Below, one piece after another: positions 29,339 to 39,957 of a stretch of DNA of 41,105 nt. The notes below the pieces were generated by a model, which was given only the letters and a program-made list of their open reading frames with translations, searched no databases and had not been told where the DNA came from. Location: NCBI GenBank assembly GCA_013115135.1, contig JABANP010000473.1:1-41105 (forward strand). The letters are read 5' to 3'. The position numbers were made by a program, and so were the translations under genes. This DNA comes from Perkinsus olseni (lineage: Eukaryota; Perkinsozoa; Perkinsida; Perkinsidae). How positions within the stretch are numbered: the first letter of the stretch is position 1; the number at the start of each line of letters is the position of its first letter.

Positions 29339-32300
29339 TCACACGACGGCCACACTTTGCAGCGAGTCAGAATGATCCTGTTTCGATAATGAGATGCGTT
29401 TCATTCTCACATCAGTCAGTCCTGAGATATTCGAGAATCTCGAATCGAGATCTGTGATGTCTCTTCTATATGATGAAGACAGTTATTCATATAGAATGAA
29501 TGTATAATTTTCGGAGACTGATACCAAATTTCTCACAACTTCTCGCAGCACCCTCCTGCGCTGAGCATCGTGAGAGTGTGTCCCAGACTTGACCGATTCC
29601 CCGATTCCGATGCTATTACCTGGTCTGAGTCCCCCCGGCAAGAAGCTCGAGTTGAGGGTTGATACTTGAAAGTAGTCCCCGCGCGTGAGAAAAAGCGTCG
29701 TCAGCCACATGAACACTCCCAACTTAACCGCAAAATCACCGATCAACATCACCTGGCGAGACGCGAACATCCACGCCGGCATACAATTTCGTGGCGCGCG
29801 ACGTTGCTCCCAGCTCGTTCATACGAAGCGCTGATCGAAACGATATTAACACGGTATTCTATCGATCACCAAACACAGCTAATTCACAATTTCTAAAACT
29901 AGTTCCATGACAGTGGGCCATCACAGAATCAAGCAACACGCGATTGTGATTGCCTTTGCTGCTAGCATTGCTGTTGGGTGATGATCCAGAAGTACACTAT
30001 ACGACACCAAGCATGTGATCCCTTATTCCAAGCGTAACACTAGCCTACTAATAACCATAGCTGCCTATGATACAGTACCCGCCAATCACTCGTCATTCCT
30101 CATTACCTTGTATCGATAGTGAGGGGGCCAAAGGTCGGTGGAAATAATGAGCATCGGATACGAGAGGAAGTAAAGTATTCCCACGGCGGAGAACTTATTC
30201 AAGAAATACTTCAATTTAGGACCTGATTATAGCAAAACACCTCCGGCGCGGCTCGAACCCGCGGCCACGGGCTTAAAAGGCACGCGCTCTGCCGACTGAG
30301 CTACAGAGGCTCACATAGACCGCCATACTCAAAACGATCGCCCCGGTACTACTCGCCTGCTTCCCTGTTCTATTGATAGCCCACAGAAACCATGCCAGAA
30401 GACAGAGCCTCATGACAGACAGAAGATATCCCGCGACACCTGAAACATGCCGTCCGTTCGAAAACAACCAAATGAAACACCGGCCTTCCCACGGCAATAT
30501 CGAAGATAATCCATTCCTGCAACCCGTCGTTCTACTACCTTCGTTTTCGTAGAACTTGTAAGATGCGTCGTCCTTTACTTTGCCAAACCCGACGATAAGT
30601 ATATGTATTATCTACATGCAGGGTTGTTTTGGCACTCTGGTACCATGCACGCGTCGGTTCGAATCCCAGCGCTTGCATTTTTTCGCTGACCCTCTATGAT
30701 TGCGAAAATTTCTATTAGTATCATCAGTATAATTACTATGACCCATGACAATGATTCCTCACAAGAGAGCTCAGAGAAGCCATTTATGCTGGCTCTGGGA
30801 CTACGGAAACGAACTCAAAGAGATTATCAACCACACTGTATTACTGCAACCATGAATACTATCGGTATGACAATATCGAGGTCTCCAAGGTCACTCTGGA
30901 GTAGAGTGTATCCAGAGGCGATGAGGATCAGCAACGACGTAACTAAACACCGCACGAATACTCCAGCGCGTTAGCCTTCACCGCTCTCCTTCGCGCGACC
31001 CAGGTTCAATTACCGATAACCTCATCCACGACACTGAGCATCTGTGATATCACATCCAATGCCTTCAGTCCGTAGCCATTGTACGCATATCTCCACATAT
31101 GGAGAACTTCAAACAGCAACACCAAGGCCTGAGACCATAGAGACTCCGCGACTTCTATTCCCCGGCAGAGGTCGGAAGACAGAAAGAAGGTGACACATCC
31201 TGTAAGTCGCTGGCTTCCATATGATAAGCAGCAGCTCGCCATGGATTCCAAAACATGTCTTGGCAGTGCAATCATTCAAATTCGGAAGAGTAATACACGC
31301 TTCTAACATAGAGTAGTCGAACACGATAGATTCCTATCAGTTGAGTTCACGAAGACCTAGTCGTTCACGGAATCGTACGACAGCGTATCTTAACTTCAAC
31401 ATCGAACTTCATAAATTGCTTTCGACTACAACACTGACACCGAGAACCAGAGGATGTCCAAGTAATCGCCTCGAGCTCTCCTGCATCTTCGACAAAGACA
31501 GCGAACAACCCTTTCTCGCGTCCCCAGCATTCACTCAGGATTGCCAATCAGCCCTCCCCGATCCCACAAGCATCACCTGTAGAGCGATGATGCAGGCCAG
31601 AGTTATGACCAGAGGATGCAACGACTCAGCAGAGCGGACGAATCGCCGACAGGCCGAGTAGAAGTGGCACGAGAAGGCGCCTGAAAACTTGGATATGACA
31701 GCTAGAGGTGTCAGAAAGCCGAACTCACCGAATACTAAAACCTGCAGCAGCAGAATCCACTGTACTCCGCTTCGCTCCGCCGAGAACTCGCTGCCGTCCG
31801 GTTGTGTCGCTATGAACTCAAATCTAAGCTCGAACCCTGCAGCAGACAGATCTTGCGAGTCTCTCTCACCTTATTCTCCCAGGAGATGTAGCGAAATAAT
31901 TATTCTCACAATCGCTGATTGCCCAATACCAAACTTGCGGCCGCTTTGCCGTGTACAAGTGACCCTGATACGATGACCAATGAGTAACCGTAAGGGATGG
32001 TGGTTGGTCCCATTGTCTCTATATTATCATTACCCGCATTCGATTGTAATGAGATTACAAATATATTCCCTAATAAACTACTTCTACTACACCACCATAA
32101 CAGGTCAAAAGAGCTCGTCACGCCGTCCATAATCGACCACATTATCGATTAGGTTTTCACCATTGCTACGCCCCAACACTATCAACTACTGCCACTGCAC
32201 TACATCAAAGAAGCCTCCCTAAACACGAAGTCATGTGCGAGCCGTGTAGCGCCCACGAGACGGCCACCTGGGCAGTGCCCGGCGATCATCAAGCACACGG

Positions 32301-33627
32301 GCACTGCCATTGATGCAGTAAGTTCTATTCTCGCAGCCAAGAGAAGTAACTCCTCACATCACTGCCAATATCCAGCACCCAGATCCTTCAGGAATTTGGT
32401 TCTCGAAAACGAATTGCCGAAGCCTCAACGAAGGGTACCTCTGCTCGAGAATCGACGAAGGACGCAGCAGAGGGGCGGTAAGCACCTTTGCGGAATTTCG
32501 CGGACCAGTTGAAAAAGCATAAACGCTAAATTCCCTCCAGTATTACATCGATCCATGGCCCCCACTCGCCGCCAGCCGGCAGGGTTATCATCATCGAACT
32601 ATCGCGAGCTGAACGCTTCTCGCATTCCTGCAAGCCCTCTGCCATCGCGAAGCTCTTCTCTCGATATCTGTGAGGGAGTCCTATCATCTTCACGCGCCAT
32701 GAAATTACTACATGTCCACCGGAAGGACAATCGGCACTTCTGTGTGATTCTTGATCGTCCGAATCCGCAGCTTCCAACTGCCTCTACCTAACACCATATA
32801 AACCCATCGCCTCCTCGACCTATTCGTATCTTGCGCGGTTGACCACAGATTCTCCCGTAAAGCTAGCGAGTCGGTGCGAAGGAAACCGTCCGAGCATTGG
32901 TTACATAAATACCAGATTCACAAATATACATGTCAAGTGGATTCCCTCCCCGAACAACCCTTTCGTAATATACTACCCTCACAATACTTCGGGAGTTGAG
33001 TTGAATTCCCAGTACGAACAATGTATACCAAATACAATATTGGTACAACGTATACCGAGTGTTAGACAGACTGTCTCTCCCGAGTTCCAAAAGTGCTCCC
33101 AGTGTCGTCACTAGCACGCCAACTCTAAGCCTGGAAGCGCTGTCAGATTCTATTGAACACACCCACCGATCCTAACACGTCAACTTATCGGTAGTCGGCA
33201 TTCTCGCGGAAGCATTCCAATCATCAACCAAAGATTACCACCCCACGAATGGACATTTTTGCGAGGGTAAAAGTAATTATACACGTCTGACAGGGTAGAT
33301 TATACCGGGTAGCCTGCCGAGTGAGAGAGGGGAACGATCACCACCCAAAGCAGCTGAGCGAAATACGCCAACACTAATGCGGAGGCCAAGCGTGCTTGTG
33401 AAAATATTATCAAATACAGAGATCACCAAACCATTTTGAGTTGGTCCCCATTCTACAGCCATGCAGGCATTCCCCTTATTACCAACATGATATCCGAATT
33501 TTGAAAGGTATCTCCACCTCGTGTCCGTCGTCCGATTGCCCCCTAGCAGAATCGGCCCTGTCTGGAATTTGGCCTCCACTTGCGATTGAAGCAGTAGCAG
33601 TAGTAGTAGAGCGACGACGCTGGTCAT
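29339..33627 (-). CDS. GPR180/TMEM145-like seven-helix membrane protein (model partial in the middle)
   Basis: Well-supported exons, 5' to 3': 33627-33483 (signal peptide and DTRWRYLSKFGYHVG), then an unresolved luminal part, then 31836-31729, 31680-31577, 31128-31014, 30942-30845, 30611-30539, 30439-30315, 30208-30107, 29752-29620 and 29421-29339. The last nine are in phase and give 312 codons plus stop. A further exon at 32819-32720 (RRWVYMVLGRGSW) probably belongs. Family signatures in order: GFELRFEFIATQPDG, FSAERSG, the first helix, HMWRYAYNGYGLKAL, a LILIASGYTLLQSDL helix, KDDASYKFYENEG, MRLCLLAWFLWAI, ILYFLSYPML, and a C-terminal TRGDYFQVSTLNSSF. This is the GPR180/TMEM145 group (the rhodopsin-like 4 seven-helix domain). 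Animal members sit in endomembranes or at the surface; the role in protists is unknown. An in-frame ATG at 33684 would lengthen the N-terminus. One intron consists of a tRNA-Lys copy. Confidence 0.82.
30209..30314 (-). other. 106-nt intron made largely of a tRNA-Lys copy
   Basis: The exon ends GCGGTCTAT, the donor GTGA is followed at once by the 73-nt tRNA, then 29 nt end at AAATTGAAG/TATTTC. Removing it joins SMAVY to YFLNKFSAVG in frame. The acceptor lacks a strong pyrimidine tract, so its exact position is less sure than the donor. Confidence 0.7.
30238..30310 (-). tRNA. trnK: tRNA-Lys (anticodon UUU), possibly damaged
   Basis: Acceptor GCCTCTG with CGGAGGT, D arm TAGCTCAGTCGGCAGAGC, loop CTTTTAA (anticodon TTT), T arm GCGGG-TTCGAGC-CGCGC, discriminator G, then TTTT as a polymerase III stop. 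One mismatch in the anticodon stem (CGTGC/GCCCG) and one in the T stem suggest it may be a pseudogene. Confidence 0.75.
30632..30680 (+). repeat. tRNA-derived fragment in an intron (antisense)
   Basis: TCGGTTCGAATCCCAGCGCTTGCA is a T arm plus the 3' acceptor strand, followed by T6. It lies in the 233-nt intron 30612-30844 of the seven-helix gene, opposite to its direction. Confidence 0.5.
32668..32719 (-). other. 52-nt intron carrying the shared 17-nt core
   Basis: The donor CCG/GTGGACATG and acceptor CCTCACAG/ATATCG enclose AATTTCATGGCGCGTGA. It follows the tentative exon 32819-32720 of the seven-helix gene. Related introns: 22424-22477, 26358-26417 and 27537-27584. Confidence 0.6.
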
Positions 33628-34162
33628 TAATAAAGGATGAACTAAATCGATTATTACTCCCCACGGCTGTGAGTATTCGTACACGACTCACTCGAAGCGA
33701 AGACAACCGCAGTCAATTGAAGCTTCCTTTGTAAATGGTACGTTGGCCACGTCTCAACACAAAGGGCGTTTAGAGTGGAAACGAAATTACGCATGTCTGA
33801 CATGGTAGGTTATACGTATCAGCGTGAAACGTTTTCCAATGGCCTTGACCAGCCAAAAAGAGAGACAAAAAGCGCCCGCAAACAGCACAGGCCCATCAAT
33901 TGTGGGTAGACATGCTTGCCTACATGCGCAAGTCAGAAGTCCCGTCATTCAAGGGCGTTACGCCAATAACACACAAATGTGCTCTTCAAACCGCATTCAT
34001 GTGCCACCTACCTGACACAGTCCCTACGATGGGATGAATCTAGGGCAAGTTCGTGGAGTTGACGACTGCCGAACAACTCCATATTACTCGGGCAGGGTTG
34101 CGCCGAACTCCCCGAACTGAGAGTTCACGAGACGGCTTCAAGAACGCTCCCAAGATCATATT

Positions 34163-34429
34163 TCACACGTTGAATTCAATCCTGGGAGCGCTCCTGAAAT
34201 TCAGGAGAGGCAGTCTATCGAACACCCCCTGATCACCTCTTGGCGCGATACTCATCGCGGATGAAACATTTACATGTTCCAAAACAACTGAAACACTGGC
34301 CGGCCTCCCACGGTAATATCGGAGTTCACGCGACCCTTCGTTTTCGTAGAACTTGTCAGATGCGTCCTCCTTCACTTTTCTAATTTTGTCGACAAGCCTA
34401 ACAGCACTCTGTTGAAGATGGGAAGCCAC
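34163..34429 (-). pseudogene. Duplicated exon fragment of the seven-helix gene
   Basis: Minus-strand KVKEDASDKFYENEG matches KVKDDASYKFYENEG of the gene at 30539-30611. The similarity continues through the following intron (CCTTCGTTTTCGTAGAACTTGT and the GGCCGGCCTCCCACGG region). The donor after the exon has changed from GGTAGT to GGGTCG, so normal splicing would fail. No other exon of the gene is recognisable nearby. Confidence 0.7.
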
Positions 34430-34439
34430 ATATTACAGG

Positions 34440-34550
34440 GCGATATGCGATATTACGGAGCAATGATGTATGCGCGAATCGAACCTACGCATGACACTCA
34501 CTAATTTGATTGAGCTGCGTAGCTCCACCGTTACGCTACCCTACCACACT
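34440..34550 (-). repeat. Decayed tRNA-like sequence
   Basis: The minus strand has an A-box-like TAGCGTAACGGTGGAGC and, about 45 nt on, a B-box-like TAGGTTCGATTCGCG inside ATGCG/CGCAT. Spacing could allow a tRNA intron, but no clean cloverleaf forms. Confidence 0.35.
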
Positions 34551-36180
34551 GATGTTAGGAGCTCCCAATGCTAAGCGGAAGATCCTTGTTGGTTGCGTCT
34601 GCTCAGAACATGAACACCCCAATGCACCAGCTTGTGCTTGCGTGCACGGTTAACATGCAGACGTACATTCTTTGTTACGATCAAGGCTGCCCCTTCGTGA
34701 GTTCATGTCACGATGACGGTGCCATGTGGTGCATCTCTAATCAACCCTCAACGCTCCGCTGTTCCCGCTCTCCGTATCTCCCACTTAAATTGGTGAACGT
34801 GCGTGTTGAGCTGTGAGGGGCCTTCGATAGAGACCTTCGTCATCGGCCGCTCACCGATGATGCCGGTGAACTTCTCGGCTTCGCAGGAGCTCCTTCGAGA
34901 CCCTCTTCGATGACAGGGAGTGCGATAGCTCCGTGCTGCTGGTAGGGTGGTCAAATGCGAGTAACTTTGAATGCCCCGAACTCTATTTGCATGCGATTCC
35001 GGAGAAGCTCTGCTGCTCATCACAGCTCAACATGGATGATCGAGCATGAGGTTTGAAATGATGATTGCTGGTGACGGATGGCTCCTTCGAATAAGGCGGA
35101 CGCGATTCGTAGGCGATTCATTACAGACGAAGGTCGACACGTGTTTGGCATACGCATTAGGATACCGGCGCAAATATTGACTCTGATTCGTTATTTACTC
35201 TCCACTGACCATTTCGTATCATATATATTTGGGCTCACCCTGGACCTCCACAGATAGGAAAGATACCTTTCTACCAGCTTTGGGTCATTTTCGACCTCAA
35301 TGTTGCCAGCAGCCAAGAAGATACGCCGTGATGGTGGGAATAACCAAGGCGGTCTTACCGGGGTATCGCTCCCAATGGCATCGGAACGAGGTACGCAGCT
35401 GTACGAGCGTTGGTATGTCCGTACCACTCCTTTCTCAACTTTCAGCCCGAGTCTCCCCTATTTGTCGAACTAGCTTCCTCCCTCGGTTCTTGTGTTTATA
35501 TCTCGATGAGCATGACATCATGTCATTCACTTCGACCTGTATGAGTATCTTTACTGAAGGTCGACCTATCAGGGCCGGAGTGTTGGATTCCCGAAGGATA
35601 TGTGTAGTAGGGGACGCTTCCTGGTCATCACAAACGCGAAGATTCTACGTCTCTCATCCCGTTAAAAAAGTAAAAAGCCTCTCCTTCTCCGAAATTTTGC
35701 TTCCAATGGGTCGGCTAGTCTATCTTCTCCTCAGCACCAAGTTCATCGGAGAACTTCGGGAATATTCTCCATAATCTTATTCTTTCATAAAAGCATATTT
35801 TCATTTTAGAGATTCTGCCGTGGCGAGAGAGCTACCCGCCATCAGCATCGACATGATTGGTTTTATCGGCCCGAGATCTCGCGAGTCCTCGCACATTGAT
35901 TTGTTGTTGAAAATCCCGGTAGTCTTCCGAGCGGGAAATCGTCTTTATCAGAGTCGATGTGGTCTGAGCTTTACTCTGCGAAGTCGGTCGTCCTCTTGTT
36001 TTGGGCACACGACCGGTGGAGAGGTTGAGGTTATTGAGCCTCAGCTGTTGGTGGAAGAGATGTGTTGCAATTGTGGGAAGCCTGTCAGGTGAGCATGCGG
36101 GAGGCACAGAGTTCGAAACTCGGCGCGGGTATTCTGTCGTCCGGCAAAATGCGATGCTGATACATACGATCAGGGTTGAA
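34551..36180. other. Unassigned stretch
   Basis: Open frames occur on both strands but none has a recognisable domain or a consistent intron pattern. A minus-strand piece near 35350 (AAGNIEVENDPKLVERYL) is protein-like. GAGTTCGAAACTCGG near 36110 is another tRNA T-arm-like hairpin. AAGATACG occurs at 35318. Confidence 0.3.
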
Positions 36181-36189
36181 CTCTCGAAG

Positions 36190-36590
36190 TTCATGTATAT
36201 AAGTTACAAATGGGGTTGGCTTATCGAAATTGATGTGTATAAGATACACATGAGGTTGCGCTACTGCAGTTGATGCATGTAATATTCAAATGCGGTTGAG
36301 CTATTGAGGTTGATGCATATAAGATATATATGAGGTTGAGCTATTGAGGTTGATGCATATAAGATATATATGAGGTTGAGCTATTGAGGTTGGTGCATAT
36401 AAGATATATATGAGGTTGAGCTATTGAGGTTGGTGCATATAAGATATATATGAGGTTGAGCTATCGAGGTTGATGCATATAAGATATGCATGAGGTTGAG
36501 CTATTGAGATTGATGCATATAAGATATATATGAGGATCCGCTATTGAAGTATGCGTAGAGGATACAAATGAGGTTGACTTATCGAAGTTG
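36190..36590. repeat. 40-bp satellite, about 10 copies
   Basis: The unit includes GAGGTTGAGCTATTGAGG and TGATGCATATAAGATATATA. Central units are nearly identical; the first three and last two are degenerate (ATAAGATACACATGAGG, GTAGAGGATACAAATG). The unit combines AAGATA and AGGTTGA, the two halves of an intron-associated motif elsewhere in the window. Confidence 0.92.
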
Positions 36591-36599
36591 GTGTGTAGG

Positions 36600-39500
36600 A
36601 GTTATCAATTTTCGAGTATCTTCAGATATGCCGAGCACGATGGCAAGTGTTGGTCTGTTATGGTATACCCTGATAAGGAGCCCTGCAATCCACCGAGGCT
36701 TCATACGAGGAGGACGGGCCAAGGAGAGGCAGGGGAAGCTTTTATAGCGCGGATACTGTGTAGTATTTTTGGATACGCGCCTACCTACACAATCGTAACT
36801 CGTGTTGAAAGACCGGGACTTGACTATCAACATTAGCAATGATTTCATTCAATATCTTGTGCGTGCGTGCGTACCAAAATAATAGAATCATTCATATTGT
36901 TGTACCTTGCAGAGCTGTGCCAGGTAACGAATTGGCAACAAGCGGCAAGTCATCGGGCGAAGACCAATTCTCGACAAACTTCGATTATCTTCATCCGATC
37001 GGTTACTATTCTGATGATGACTCTAGTAGTGATAGTGACTTTGGGTAACCCTAACATTTACGTATGTTTCACAATGGAGTGGTATGGCCTTGCGTAAAGT
37101 TACGACTAGATTCAACCGCTGGACCACCGTGAAGCATGTATGTGATAGCATGAAAGATACGTTCCCTTGGTCGGCAGGACGTTCGTCAAACTCCAGCACG
37201 ACCTGTAGGATGAGCAACGACTGGTTACGGAGTGAAGGGTTGAGAGAACGTACAGCTCGTGGCCTGAGAATGATGCAAGGGTCGGGGAGTAGAGGTTCCG
37301 TACTCGAGAGGGGAGCGGTCCCGCGAGATCGTCATCAACGGAGTTCGTTGAGGTTTTTTGGAAGGAAAACCCTCCCGTGCTGCCATTGGGTGATGACTCT
37401 GGAAGGATTCTAATGGATGCTGCTCGGCACATCGCAAAGGTTCCGCCCGAGAATGGTGATGCGCGAGTGAGTCCGTCTTTATTGCTTGTTCACCCTCTTA
37501 AATCGGTTATAGCCTGTGAATAATGAAAGCAAACCTTCTCGCCGCGTGACCGTGAGACTCGCTTTATGTCCAGAGTAGGCTTTCTCATCGCAATTGGTGA
37601 AATGTATTCCCTGGTGGTGTAGACGGTATGAGTTCGTTTTGTCAATCGAAAGGTCGGCAGTTCGAGTGCGGTGTTCACCGGTGTTCTGTTCTCGCTGACT
37701 TTACTGAGTCCCGTTCACGTTTAAGGTCTGAAATCGCGGCCAATTTCTGAATATGAATTTCTCGTAAATATGAAGACTCACAACTGTTACGACTTCAGGT
37801 GACAATCGAATGCACGAGCTGTTCGTCCAACAACAGCGGAGCTGTGCGCACTTAACGTCCCTCAGTCCTATGATGAGTTATTACAATATTGCAAGCTTCC
37901 AGTCGCATCATATCCGAGCCGCAAGCTAGCATTGTTCCCCGCGCCCACTGTATCGGATCCGCCCTGTCATCTCTTCGAATTTCGCAGCTGTTATGATATA
38001 CACAGATCATTTCTTGTCAGACTGTTCTTGAATATCGACCGTAGGCTACTATCAGTAGCGACAATTGTAAGGACAGTGTTCCACCGGCTCATAGGAGGGT
38101 GGCATGTCTTTTCTTGAACTCGATACATTTCACAATGAGATGGGGCTCAGTCGACTCTCGTCTGATGAGAGTTTGTCCTTATGCACCGGACTGTCACTGG
38201 CCCGGATTTCGGCGTCTGCTCTGGCAGAGCACATTACCTCAACATTTGAGACTCAAACTAGAGAGATCGACACTTCTGTTTGCATCGGAGTTGTTGCGTT
38301 GCAGTCAGTTGATAGATCAAAGATAATCATGCACAATAACAACGGGCTGTGAGCCCTCACGCAGACGACTACATCGGGTATTACAGCCGACATGATTTTT
38401 TCGCATGAAAACCTTCAAGAAATGCGTCATAAAGATATGGTGATGGTACACAGGACATACCGGCTCCAATGCACTACTACCGAGCCGATTCGCAGTTCGA
38501 CAGCTGGCGAGTATTGCACGAAGATAGATTAGTTTCGCGTGGGAGAACGGTGGAATTCACCTCATGAGAGAACTCGGCCTGCGCCTGCGGAACAAAGCAG
38601 TATCACAGTTTAACTCAACCTTCTCACGCGGGTGGTCGTCGTACTCTCGCACTGTATGGTTCTCTGCCGCTCTCACCCTAGTACGCTCGCTCGGACTATA
38701 GCGACCATTCTAGTTCGGGCATCTGCGCGCCCCAGGTAGCCGTGCGCTCTGCATTGAAGTACTCAGCGCCGCTGCGACCGACACTCGTTTAATGGACGTG
38801 CGTCGTACATCAACTTACGCCTCCCACGCGGCCTTCGACTTGCCATTCCGAGTCGCTGCGGCGTCGTTAATGAGTATTGCCGACCTGTGTTCCTCGAACT
38901 TGTTCTAACCTTGCCCACTCTGCGGGTTCTGTCGACAGTCATTGTGGGTGCCTCGCAGACTCATCACGTTCTGGCAAGTGTCGCATCATGTGTTCGCATT
39001 CTGCTGCCACAGTTGCGGCTGTCCGTTCCGCGTGCCAGTGTCAGTCAGGCACTGAGTCTATGATAGGGCCGCTGCTGATTACCCTGAGTCCACATGTCCA
39101 CTGGAGCTGGGATTCTGCGCGTCAACGTGGCTGAACATCATACGTACTCCAGAATATGCATGTGTCACGGAGTTAGCAGTGAAAGTCCTACAATGCAGAG
39201 GTGTCCACTGGTGATGACAGCTGGGAGTCTCGAAGAAACGGTTAAGAAGTAGGCAGCCAATGAAGTTCATCGAATGAGCAGTGTGTCCTTCGCTACCTCT
39301 AGGTCGTGCTGATGAAGATTTGACCTCGAATCGATCGAGTTCTTGCAGGATTTGCTCTATCGCAACAGCTCGGGGACTCCGCTTGCTATTGGACTGCCCA
39401 TTTTCGCGAGTTCCTGCCTTCTAATACAAACAGCCTTAGGCGTGGTTGGTGAGCTAAGACGAGTCTAGCTCACTAGTTGTGAGTGGGCCGAGCAGGATCT

Positions 39501-39957
39501 GCATCCTGTTGACATCGGCATGGTGCTACTCTGAGTGGATCAGCCGAATTAGTAATCAGTGAAGTGAATCAGTTCAGGGTAAACCAGTAGGTTCAGTACA
39601 GGAGTAATGCAACAAATGATTATCGCAGAGTGGAGCCCAAAGTAGGCTTTGTGTGATGTGGAGCATTCTCCCCCATTGCACTGTCGCCCGTACAAATCTC
39701 AACCAACAACGCAGTTGCTTCAACCAGTAGGGTCTGGGTTCATAGCTAGTGTAACTCTGCGTCGTGGAGCCGGTTCCACTCACACGGAATGGCTATAATA
39801 ATCTGAACTTTCGTCGATCGTGTAGAAAATATCATGACATCTGGACAGAGTCGAGCCGAGTTCGGTGTGCACTTGTTATTACTCATAATGTGTTATTACT
39901 CGTTGATTACTCATTCGAGCACTCTATCGTTGTTCCTCAGACTTTAAGTTCCTTCAT
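36600..39957. other. Mostly unassigned stretch
   Basis: Small open frames at 36839-37048 (ending in an acidic DDDSSSDSDF tail), 37084-37413 and 38104-38352 cannot be assigned; the last begins MSFLELDTFHNEMG and has coding-like composition, so it may be a small gene or first exon. A damaged tRNA-like sequence lies at about 37613-37685. From 38.5 to 39.9 kb nothing is recognised. Confidence 0.3.
38104..38352 (+). CDS. Possible small protein or first exon, unknown
   Basis: 82 codons from ATG to stop. The N-terminus MSFLELDTFHNEMGLSRL is followed by an amphipathic stretch. There is no signal peptide, membrane segment or known motif. Short ORFs of this length occur by chance, so this is weakly supported. 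Confidence 0.25.
   Translation: MSFLELDTFHNEMGLSRLSSDESLSLCTGLSLARISASALAEHITSTFETQTREIDTSVCIGVVALQSVDRSKIIMHNNNGL

Noticed and set aside
37613..37685. tRNA-Asp-like sequence with a GTC in loop position
   Set aside because: Anticodon and acceptor stems have several mismatches and the T stem pairs poorly; at best a relic.
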